DNA from: Methanobacteriota archaeon
GTDB lineage: Bacteria; Bacteroidota; Bacteroidia; Flavobacteriales_D; Sanyastnellaceae
Assembly: GCA_002723115.1 (NCBI GenBank)
Contig: PBNL01000029.1
Coordinates: 1 to 37,576, forward strand
Length of the DNA: 37,576 nucleotides
Direction: 5' to 3'
The notes beneath the pieces were generated by a model, which saw only the letters and a list, made by a program, of their open reading frames with translations, did no database searches and was not told the DNA's origin. The translations under genes were made by a program, and so were the position numbers. Positions 18,965-26,389 of this stretch are shown here, piece after piece (the first letter of the stretch is position 1; each line of letters begins with the position of its first letter).

Positions 18965-19685
18965 TACTGTTAGAATATGCCTTTGGTCGGGTCCCAGGAA
19001 TATATCGACTGCGCTTATGTATTCATTTGCACAGCGTTCAGATTGCAGTGTTTTTGACGAACCACTATACGCTCATTATTTAAATAGTGTAAGTGAGGAG
19101 AATAAGAGGCGTCATCCGGCTTTTCAAGAGGTGCTCGATACTATGGAGAATGACGGAGCTAGGGTTGTGGATTTCATGCTTGGCGATTTCGATTCTGATG
19201 TATTGTTCTTCAAGAACATGACTCATCACTTACTGGATTTAGATAGGTCCTTTATGAAAGACGTAGTTAATGTGATTTTAACTCGAGATCCAGAGGATAT
19301 GCTTCCTTCATTTGATCAGGTTATTGAAAATCCCTCGATGAATGATGTGGGATATGCAGCACACGTGAAATTGATAGAAGAACTTGAGGCTATGGATGCG
19401 CCATTTGTTGTGGTAGAATCACGTGCGATTCTAGAAAATCCTAGAAGGGAACTAACAAGAATTTGTGATGCAGCTGGAATTGATTTTGATGAGTCAATGC
19501 TTGCGTGGGAGAAGGGAGCTAGAGAGGAAGATGGGGTTTGGGCTCCATATTGGTATAGAGGAACTCATGCTTCAACAGGATTTCAGAAATACTCACCTAA
19601 ATCTGCTCCATTTCCAGATAGGTTAAAACCATTGTTGGATGAATGTAGACCATATTTTAATAGGATAATTACTCACGCTTCATGA
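18957..19685 (+). CDS. Sulfotransferase-like P-loop protein, partner of the class IV aminotransferase
   Basis: A 242-aa cytoplasmic protein. The N-terminal ICLWSGPRNISTALMYSFAQR resembles the phosphosulfate-binding loop of sulfotransferases (W-S-x-P-R-x-x-S-T). It is followed by VFDEPLYAHYL, FFKNMTHHLL and VILTRDPEDMLPSF, which match the second sulfotransferase strand-loop region. The WSxPRxxSTxLMYSFAQR and DEPLYA pieces are what I recall from the N-terminal half of plant 'branched-chain-amino-acid aminotransferase-like' fusion proteins. Here the two halves are separate genes overlapping by 8 bp in the same operon. Whether it binds PAPS and sulfates anything is not known. 225 bp without a gene follow. 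Confidence 0.75.
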   Translation: MGDTVRICLWSGPRNISTALMYSFAQRSDCSVFDEPLYAHYLNSVSEENKRRHPAFQEVLDTMENDGARVVDFMLGDFDSDVLFFKNMTHHLLDLDRSFMKDVVNVILTRDPEDMLPSFDQVIENPSMNDVGYAAHVKLIEELEAMDAPFVVVESRAILENPRRELTRICDAAGIDFDESMLAWEKGAREEDGVWAPYWYRGTHASTGFQKYSPKSAPFPDRLKPLLDECRPYFNRIITHAS

Positions 19686-19835
19686 AACAATTGTCCTATC
19701 CCTAAACACTCTAAGTTTATATGCACTTTGAGCAACCAAATTCAAAGGGGTGACGTCTTTAACACAAACGTTGTTTTTCGTTTACTCTGAATCAAGAACT
19801 AAAGATCTTCATTCAAGAGATTTAAGTTACTGAAG

Positions 19836-19866
19836 TTTAGGTGTGTACTTTGTTAGTTTAAATTTG
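19836..19866 (+). promoter_or_regulatory. Candidate promoter of the mbnP-mbnH-like operon
   Basis: TAAATTTG (19859-19866) matches the Bacteroidota -7 consensus exactly. A weak -33-like TTTAG (19836-19840) lies about 20 bp upstream. The start site would fall about 40 nt before the ATG at 19911. The rest of the 225-bp gap (19686-19910) shows no gene. Confidence 0.45.
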
Positions 19867-19910
19867 TAAGGTAGTTCTGTAAATTCATCAAAACTTGTAA
19901 TTCGATAGAT

Positions 19911-20834
19911 ATGAATATCAAAAAGTTAGTACTGTTTGTTCTTGGTTTGGGATTCGGTTTAAATAGCATTGCACAAACAGATGTGAGGATAACTATAGAT
20001 CACAGTTTTAACGGATCTAGTGCATCAGCAGATCAAGTATATATAATTCAAGAATCTGCATTTGAGTATGATAGAATTCAATATTACCTGAGTGGCTTTA
20101 CAATTATCCATGATGGAGGTCAGGTTACAACTATTGATGATTTAGTAATACTTGTTGATTCAGATCACGGAAACACATACGAACTTGGAAGTCTTCCAGT
20201 ATCTAACATTGAGAACATCACATTTAGTGTGGGAGTGCCTGAACACTTAAACCATCTAGATCCATCTACTTACGAATTGAATCACCCGCTAGCACACCAA
20301 AATCCTTCAATGCATTGGGGATGGACATCAGGATACCGATTCCTTTGTGTTGACGCAACTTCAGGATTAGATATGGTCCAAATTCACGCTCTAGGGGACG
20401 CTCACTACTATTCTCAATCTCACGTTGTAAATAGCCAAACAGATTCTGAAGGTGTATTTGTAGAGTTCACTGCAGACTATGGTCAAATATTCGACGGACT
20501 CAATGTTATCGGTGGATTGTTTGAGCACTCTGAAACTTCTGATCCTATCATCAAGGCTTTAGAAAACATGCAAAATCTTGTGTTCTATCCAACTGTTACT
20601 GGAATCGATGAGTCGATTGAAGAGGCATTTACAATGTACCCGAATCCAGCTTCATCAGATATAAGAATTTCTGGAGCAAAGAATGGTGACCTAGTTACAG
20701 TTTATGACCTTGGAGGAAGACTTGTTCTTAGCCATATGCTAAACTCATCAATAGACGTAAGATCTCTTGAAGAGGGAGTTTACATTGTCTCTATTGATGG
20801 ATACTCTAGTTCAAGGTTAGTTGTAACAAAGTAA
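19911..20834 (+). CDS. MbnP-like copper-binding protein with T9SS sorting domain
   Basis: A 307-aa exported protein with a signal peptide (about 1-21). The main domain (about 24-230) has the MbnP pattern: VRITIDHSFNG, YDRIQYYLSGFTI, DSDHGNTYELG, and NPSMHWGWTSGYRFLCVDA. A type A T9SS sorting domain (MYPNPASSDIRISG...) closes it. In characterised MbnP proteins, a tryptophan is oxidised to kynurenine by the diheme partner MbnH to build a copper site. Here the only tryptophans are W136 and W138, both in HWGW, so the modified residue should be one of them. The partner gene follows after one base. The T9SS tail would place it outside the cell or on its surface (inference). Confidence 0.85.
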   Translation: MNIKKLVLFVLGLGFGLNSIAQTDVRITIDHSFNGSSASADQVYIIQESAFEYDRIQYYLSGFTIIHDGGQVTTIDDLVILVDSDHGNTYELGSLPVSNIENITFSVGVPEHLNHLDPSTYELNHPLAHQNPSMHWGWTSGYRFLCVDATSGLDMVQIHALGDAHYYSQSHVVNSQTDSEGVFVEFTADYGQIFDGLNVIGGLFEHSETSDPIIKALENMQNLVFYPTVTGIDESIEEAFTMYPNPASSDIRISGAKNGDLVTVYDLGGRLVLSHMLNSSIDVRSLEEGVYIVSIDGYSSSRLVVTK

Positions 20835-20835
20835 T

Positions 20836-21837
20836 TTGGGATATAAGACTCAGATATTACTACTAGTCTTTGCTTTATCATTTGTCTCATGTAGAGAGGG
20901 TGATTTAGGTCCTGAATATCCTTGGCTTGAAACACCTAAACATTTTTCTGCTGTAGTACATCCTGAAGACAATGCACTAACTCTTAAGAGGTGGGAGCTA
21001 GGTCGTAGGCTGTTTTTTGAAACAAAACTTTCTGCAGACAACAACAAAAGTTGCGCTTCGTGTCATTTGCCATCACAAGCATTCGCAACGAATTTCCCTA
21101 CGAATCACGGTGCTTTTGGCGCAGTTGGAACAAGGAATTCTCCTTCGCTAGCAAATATTGGCTATCATCCATTTTTTACAAGAGAGGGCGGGGTGCCTAC
21201 TCTTGAAATGCAAGTGCTAGTGCCCATTCAGGAGGAAAATGAATTTCACAATAATATTCTTGCAATAGTGGATTCTCTGGTTTTGGATCCTAGTTATGTG
21301 GAGGATGCACAAGAAGCCTATGATTCTGAAATGTCTCCTTTTGTGATTACTAGAGCTATTTCTTGCTTTGAAAGGACTCTCATAAGTGGAGGAAGTCCAT
21401 ATGATTTGTACTTACAAGGTCGAGAAGATGCTTTGTCTGACTCTGAATTATCAGGTATGCAGTTGTTTAATGACAAGGGATGCGTGAATTGTCATTCAGG
21501 GGATTTACTGACCAGTTTTGAAATCCTAAACAATGGTCTTCACGAAGAGTATGATGACCCAGGATTGTTCAATCTCACAGGCGACGAAGGAGATATTGGA
21601 AAATTTAAAGTCGCATCACTGAGAAATGTCGCATTGACTCATCCATATATGTACGATGGCTCTTTAGCTACTCTTGATGATGTTCTAGATCATTATGTGA
21701 GTGGAGGCAGTAATCACCCAAATAAATCTGAATTAATCACCCCAATTTCACTTACAGATGAAGAAAGGATAGACTTGAAGGCATTCCTCCATTCGTTGAC
21801 AGACGACGAGTTTATTACTTGGGCCTCTGAACTATAA
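20836..21837 (+). CDS. MbnH/MauG-like diheme cytochrome c peroxidase family lipoprotein
   Basis: A 333-aa protein with a lipoprotein signal (FVSC, C19) and two c-heme motifs, CASCH (73-77) and CVNCH (216-220), in the bacterial cytochrome c peroxidase/MauG arrangement. The C-terminal heme region has HPYMYDGSLATLDDVLDHY. Lying directly after the MbnP-like gene, it is best read as MbnH, which oxidises a tryptophan of MbnP rather than acting as a plain peroxidase. The start is a TTG at 20836, one base after the previous stop; no ATG precedes the signal peptide, and this gap suggests termination-reinitiation. The 3' end overlaps the opposing oxidase remnant by 23 bp. Confidence 0.88.
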   Translation: MGYKTQILLLVFALSFVSCREGDLGPEYPWLETPKHFSAVVHPEDNALTLKRWELGRRLFFETKLSADNNKSCASCHLPSQAFATNFPTNHGAFGAVGTRNSPSLANIGYHPFFTREGGVPTLEMQVLVPIQEENEFHNNILAIVDSLVLDPSYVEDAQEAYDSEMSPFVITRAISCFERTLISGGSPYDLYLQGREDALSDSELSGMQLFNDKGCVNCHSGDLLTSFEILNNGLHEEYDDPGLFNLTGDEGDIGKFKVASLRNVALTHPYMYDGSLATLDDVLDHYVSGGSNHPNKSELITPISLTDEERIDLKAFLHSLTDDEFITWASEL

Positions 21838-22275
21838 ATTTCTCCGTGACGCCGTTTCTAACCAGGGTGTAAGTGCCAGTTTTTAAACTGCTTACGTCAG
21901 CGTTGTTACTATTGCCTTCAAGTGCTGACCTCCCAGTTAAATCGTGTATTTTCCAAGATTCTTCACCTGAGATGTTGATGGTGGTTGAGTCAGGGTTTGG
22001 ACTAATAGAAAGTGAAGATCTTTGTAGTTCATCTACGTCTAAAGATGCGTCCCTAAATCTTATGTAGTTAGAGTTTTCGTAATCACCGATGACCATGTCG
22101 TGGTATTGAACTCCGAATTCTCCGTCATCATCTGGGGAAGGGGAGAGATTAGAACTGTGAATCTTTCTCCAGGGTAAATTTCTAGATTTTCTACTGCAAA
22201 TGGTTCTGGGACTGGTCTACCATCGCTCATGTAGCAAACAGAAACCCAAATCGGATATAAGTATTCATAGTTCAA
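21815..22275 (-). pseudogene. Remnant of a T9SS-secreted cupredoxin/multicopper-oxidase-like protein (truncated and frameshifted)
   Basis: Two reading frames join into one sensible protein. From 22275: YPIWVSVCYMSDGRPVPEPF, then AVENLEIYPGERFTVLISP. After a one-base shift at about 22133-22146 (a C4-TT-C4 run on the minus strand) it continues DDDGEFGVQYHDMVIGDYEN and then a T9SS type A sorting domain (SLSISPNPDSTTINISGE ... LKTGTYTLVRNG). The 'V-x-N/S-L-E-I-Y-P-G-E-R-F-x-V-L-I' piece resembles the second cupredoxin domain of multicopper oxidases. There is no signal peptide, no first domain and no copper-ligand motif, and the frame is closed upstream by TGA. Even if the shift is a sequencing error, the gene is 5'-truncated. 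The oxidase identity is inference. Confidence 0.6.
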
Positions 22276-22298
22276 ATATAGATGTCAATTATATTTGA
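22272..22298. promoter_or_regulatory. Perfect 9-9-9 inverted repeat between divergent genes
   Basis: Arms TCAAATATA and TATATTTGA are exact reverse complements separated by 9 bp (GATGTCAAT). Each arm contains a TATATTTG that matches the -7 consensus, one facing each way. However, the rightward one would start transcription at or past the hydrolase ATG (22301). The dyad may therefore be an operator, or a pair of back-to-back promoters giving leaderless mRNA. Confidence 0.5.
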
Positions 22299-22300
22299 GT

Positions 22301-24781
22301 ATGAGAATTTTAGCCCTCGTTTTCAGTGTGTTTATTTTTCAAAATGTTGACGCTCAAACGCATCAAGCTATAGCTGCCCATTACAGTGAAGACGCATCAA
22401 TTTTACACCACAATACATACCATCATGGAGAGATGGTACTAGCAACTGGAATATTTGAGCCTGGGATAGTTTGGGGTTCGTTGATAGACTTATTTGTAGT
22501 TGTGAACAAATCAGAGGATGAGTGGCTTACGGATCCAACTCTTGTTGATGTGAGAGCTAATGGCGCTCAAGGAATTGCAGTCCAAGAAAACCCCTTTGAA
22601 AATATATTTTACATCGATTCATCTCACTTGCTAGCAGAGGGTGGATATGATTTGATTTTTGATGTTAATTCTAATGGTGTGCTTGATGATCTCGACATTA
22701 TTGATGGGTTTTTTGGAGATGAGTCAGGGTTTTACATTGTTAAACCGTTTTATGAAAACGGTCAATACGAGGTTGTTACATCTGAGTATTCAACAGATTT
22801 TTGGAATACGTTTAACGTCTATTATCCTGAAGAGATTCAGTATCTCGAGCAGTTGCCTCTTGTAGTTGTTTCTCATGGGTGGACTCATCACTTTTCTTAT
22901 TATGACTATCTAGGTGAGTATTTAGCATCTCATGGATACGTTGTGATTTCTCACAGGAATGATGTTGGAGATGGTAACAGTCTTGCTACAAATACTGCTG
23001 CTTTAACTACTTTAAGTAATACCCATACATTTATCCAGGATTTAGCCCAAATCGAAAATGGAGTCCTTCAAGATCACATAGACATAGAAAGAATAGTATT
23101 CACTGGACATAGCACGGGAGGCGAATGCGTGGTAAGGGCTTATAAAATGCTGTACGATGGAGAATACGTGAGCGAATATTTTTCACATCATAACATAGTT
23201 CTCGTTAGCAGTATTTGTCCTGTTTCATTTCTTTCATCAGAATTCACATCACCTATGGGTGTGAATTACCACCAATTTTTGGGAGCAGCTGATACAGATG
23301 TTAGCGGATGGCCCTCCAATGGTTACGTCCAAAACTTCGCTATCTACGAAAGGGGAACAGGTAACAAGCAGATAACTTATATACACGTAGCTGGACACGA
23401 AGATTTTCATGGTGAAAACGTAAGTAATCCGTATGCTTCAGGTCCAGATTTAATAGGAAAAGCAGCAACTCATGCAGTTGTAAAACCATATATGCTTGCT
23501 CTTTGTGATCTGTATTGCAAGGATGACTATGCTATGCGCGAATACTTCAGTAGAAACAGGAATGAATTCAGGCCAGAAGGGATAGATGAAGAAATCATAA
23601 TTTCAGGCGAATATTCACAGGAAGTTGCATTTGTTACTGTAATTGACAACTTTGAAGAGGGCGCGGGTATTTACGATACATATTCGGGATCGAACACTTT
23701 CAACAATGCACTTTATTGCGACGAAATTGTAATGAAGGATATCGACAATTCTCTGATGTTTACTGGGTCAAACTGGGGTAATGGAATGACTAGAGCGCGT
23801 TACAATGATGAGCCCAAATGTGCTGTTGTCGCTTGGGATGAAAATACTGAATTTGGATTTGAAGGATCTTATGATTTAGAAGAATACAATACTCTTAGAT
23901 TCAGGGTTGCTAGGCTTACTCGTAACGAGTACAACGCTACAGATACTACAAATTTCGAAGTGACAATTGAGGGTAATATGGGAGTTTCCGCAACTGTAAA
24001 CACAATCAATTACGGCCATCAAGAACCTAATTACCCTAGGTCTAACGGGGGGTACTTCACTCCATGCCTTGAGCCAGGTAATTACACTATTGAAGTAGGT
24101 GGGTCTAATTGGGAGGAAGAAATGTCGTTCAGCATTCCAGGTTATTTCATTTCTCAATCAGCCGGTGAATATTCATTAGTAATAGACACAGAGGATCCAT
24201 GTGAAGAGCTAGAAATTTTATTCTTCGATTCTTATGGTGACGGTTGGGATCAAGGGAATATGATAATCATGGATTCAACAGGCCAAACCATCTTCGATGA
24301 AACTCTTTCTAGTGGCACCAGTCCAGACCCTGGATTTGGTTGGCAAAACGAATTTTATGTTTACGAAATACCTATAAAGGACTTTCAGTGGAAGAACCTT
24401 GATTTAAACTTAAGTACTATTAGTGCAATAAAGTTTGAATTCGGAGAAGATCACGGATCAGCAACAGGAGCAGTTGCTATCGACGACATAGTCTTATCCA
24501 AAACTTGGAACAACGACTCTTCTGCATCAACTGAAGAAACAACTCGAAGAGAAGGTTTTTCAGTTTATCCAAATCCAGCAAATACTTATGTCATTATTGA
24601 AACCCACAATTCTGACCAAGTCCAAATCCATGACATAAACGGAAGATTAGTCTTTGAGATGCAACTCACAGACGTGCTAAACACTAGAATTAACACCTCA
24701 GAGTTATCTCATGGTATTTACACGATCAATCTGTTAAATGATACCTATTTAACTACAGAGCTTTTAATTATTGCTCATTGA
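22301..24781 (+). CDS. Large T9SS-exported alpha/beta hydrolase (acetylhydrolase/PETase-like)
   Basis: An 826-aa protein with a signal peptide (about 1-19, FQNVDA-Q) and an N-terminal beta region (about 20-155). The alpha/beta-hydrolase core (about 160-410) has VVVSHGWTHHFSYY for the oxyanion hole, the nucleophile elbow FTGHSTGGE (S271), and HVAGHEDFHG as the probable catalytic His region. Two beta domains of unclear role follow; one contains the LFFDSYGDGWDQGNMII motif common in Bacteroidota secreted proteins. A type A T9SS sorting domain (YPNPANTYVIIE) ends it. The core resembles platelet-activating-factor acetylhydrolase/PET-hydrolase-type esterases; the substrate is not predictable. The ATG at 22301 is chosen over a TTG two codons earlier. 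The second copper monooxygenase gene follows after 30 bp. Confidence 0.8.
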   Translation: MRILALVFSVFIFQNVDAQTHQAIAAHYSEDASILHHNTYHHGEMVLATGIFEPGIVWGSLIDLFVVVNKSEDEWLTDPTLVDVRANGAQGIAVQENPFENIFYIDSSHLLAEGGYDLIFDVNSNGVLDDLDIIDGFFGDESGFYIVKPFYENGQYEVVTSEYSTDFWNTFNVYYPEEIQYLEQLPLVVVSHGWTHHFSYYDYLGEYLASHGYVVISHRNDVGDGNSLATNTAALTTLSNTHTFIQDLAQIENGVLQDHIDIERIVFTGHSTGGECVVRAYKMLYDGEYVSEYFSHHNIVLVSSICPVSFLSSEFTSPMGVNYHQFLGAADTDVSGWPSNGYVQNFAIYERGTGNKQITYIHVAGHEDFHGENVSNPYASGPDLIGKAATHAVVKPYMLALCDLYCKDDYAMREYFSRNRNEFRPEGIDEEIIISGEYSQEVAFVTVIDNFEEGAGIYDTYSGSNTFNNALYCDEIVMKDIDNSLMFTGSNWGNGMTRARYNDEPKCAVVAWDENTEFGFEGSYDLEEYNTLRFRVARLTRNEYNATDTTNFEVTIEGNMGVSATVNTINYGHQEPNYPRSNGGYFTPCLEPGNYTIEVGGSNWEEEMSFSIPGYFISQSAGEYSLVIDTEDPCEELEILFFDSYGDGWDQGNMIIMDSTGQTIFDETLSSGTSPDPGFGWQNEFYVYEIPIKDFQWKNLDLNLSTISAIKFEFGEDHGSATGAVAIDDIVLSKTWNNDSSASTEETTRREGFSVYPNPANTYVIIETHNSDQVQIHDINGRLVFEMQLTDVLNTRINTSELSHGIYTINLLNDTYLTTELLIIAH

Positions 24782-24811
24782 TAGTTACCTTAGCTTTAGA
24801 CATTTAGTAAA

Positions 24812-26389
24812 ATGAGATATTCTTCATTCTTTTTCCTCGCATTCGTTACACTATCTGCGAATGCTCAAACCCCTACTTTCCACGAAGACATTGCTCCTAT
24901 AATCTACACTCACTGTTCAGAGTGCCATAGAGCTGGAGAGTTGGGCCCAATGCAGTTTACTACTTATGAAGAAGTAAGTTCTCAGGGCTCTTTTATTGAA
25001 TATGTAATTCAATCAGGCCAAATGCCGCCTTGGACACCCGACCACAATTACACGAGTTTCATTGGCGAGAGATACTTAACTGATGAAGAAATGCAGCTTT
25101 ATTCTGATTGGGTTGCTGGAGGAATGCCAGAGGGAGACCCATCTGATAATCCTGGATTACCTGATTTCCCAGAGGGAAGCCAAGTTGGAGAGCCAGATCT
25201 AATTCTTGAAATGCCAGAACCATATATCCACGGTGGAGATGGGACTGAGCAGTATCAAGTCTTTGTTTTACCTTCAGGATTAACAGAGGATAAGGACATT
25301 AGAGCAATTGAAATTCGCCCTGATAACAGCTTAATTGCGCACCACGCATTGCTTGGATACACGAATAATGTGAATTCAATCAACCAGGCTATTGCACTTG
25401 ACGACGCAACTGAAGAGCCTGGTTATGAAAACTTCGGTAGCTATGGTGTTCTGGTTGAAGATGACTTTTTTGGCGGTTGGGCGCCAGGTATCGAAACATT
25501 GATTTTTCCGCCAACTATTGGTAAGAAAATGGAGGCAGGCTCATATCTGTTGATGCAAATGCACTACGGTGGCTCTTCAACTGAAGAGGCTGACCAGTCT
25601 AGTGTAAATATTTTCTTCGCTGATGAACCAGTTGAAAGGGAAATTGAGAATGCTCTTATGAGCCCTACGAACTTGACTGAGCAATTTTACATCCCAGCAA
25701 ACCAAGTTGTAGAATTCCATGGCACCATGTACGTGCCTCAAGACGTGAGCTTAATTTCTATCATTCCTCACTCTCACTTATTGGGTAAGTCTTGGCAGGC
25801 ATTTGCGACATCTCCTAACAACAACGATACAATTCCGATGATTCACATCCCAGAATGGGATTTCCATTGGCAGGGCATATATACATTCCCGAACATGGTT
25901 CATATACCAGCTGGATATACAGTGCATGCGATTGCTTCATATGACAATACATCTAGCAATCCAGATAATCCAAATAACCCGCCTCAGCCTATGATGTTTG
26001 GTGATTACACTACTGATGAGATGTACATCATGTTCTTGCAGTACGTGAACTATCTACCAGGTGACGAGGATATCTCATACACAGGGACAGAAGAGGTTGA
26101 GTTTGTTTACAACGATAGTAAACTCCTACCTGCTTGGCCAAATCCAGCTCCATCCAATTCTCAAATCACAATTGGTTTCCACATTCCTGAAAATGGGGTA
26201 GAGGTAAGTCTAGAATTGTTTGACATCAATGGAAGATTGATCGATACGTGGGTTAATGGTATACAATACACTGAAGGGTATCATCTGGTACGCCCTCAGT
26301 TGTTTAACCTAGAAACGGGTTTTTACGTGTACCGACTAACTACATCTGACGGATTTAGTTCAAGTAAAACACTTCAGGTTACGAAGTAA
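24812..26389 (+). CDS. T9SS-exported cytochrome c / copper type II monooxygenase-like protein (copy 2)
   Basis: A 525-aa paralogue of the protein at 603-2129, with the same order: signal peptide (1-18), c-heme domain with CSECH (C35, C38, H39) and M71 in QMPPW, monooxygenase region, and a C-terminal T9SS type A domain. The copper ligands expected from peptidylglycine/dopamine monooxygenases are all in place: H177, H178 and H251 (CuA-like); H320, H322 (PHSHLLGK) and M404 (TDEMY, CuB-like). IPEWDFHWQ also matches copy 1. The two copies differ strongly outside these motifs, so they probably have different substrates. Its stop directly abuts the stop of the convergent CotH-like gene, forming the palindrome AAGTAATTACTT without a hairpin terminator. 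Confidence 0.85.
   Translation: MRYSSFFFLAFVTLSANAQTPTFHEDIAPIIYTHCSECHRAGELGPMQFTTYEEVSSQGSFIEYVIQSGQMPPWTPDHNYTSFIGERYLTDEEMQLYSDWVAGGMPEGDPSDNPGLPDFPEGSQVGEPDLILEMPEPYIHGGDGTEQYQVFVLPSGLTEDKDIRAIEIRPDNSLIAHHALLGYTNNVNSINQAIALDDATEEPGYENFGSYGVLVEDDFFGGWAPGIETLIFPPTIGKKMEAGSYLLMQMHYGGSSTEEADQSSVNIFFADEPVEREIENALMSPTNLTEQFYIPANQVVEFHGTMYVPQDVSLISIIPHSHLLGKSWQAFATSPNNNDTIPMIHIPEWDFHWQGIYTFPNMVHIPAGYTVHAIASYDNTSSNPDNPNNPPQPMMFGDYTTDEMYIMFLQYVNYLPGDEDISYTGTEEVEFVYNDSKLLPAWPNPAPSNSQITIGFHIPENGVEVSLELFDINGRLIDTWVNGIQYTEGYHLVRPQLFNLETGFYVYRLTTSDGFSSSKTLQVTK

Noticed and set aside
22060-22275. Uninterrupted 71-aa frame as an independent small gene
   Set aside because: Its last ~20 residues lose protein-like character after the C-rich run, while the other frame continues sensibly. 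It is better read as the first part of a frameshifted remnant.
24771-24798. TTG ... TAGCTTTA as a promoter for the second copper monooxygenase
   Set aside because: The -7 match has one mismatch, spacing is short (17 bp), and the gene could be read from the hydrolase mRNA. Too weak to list as a feature.
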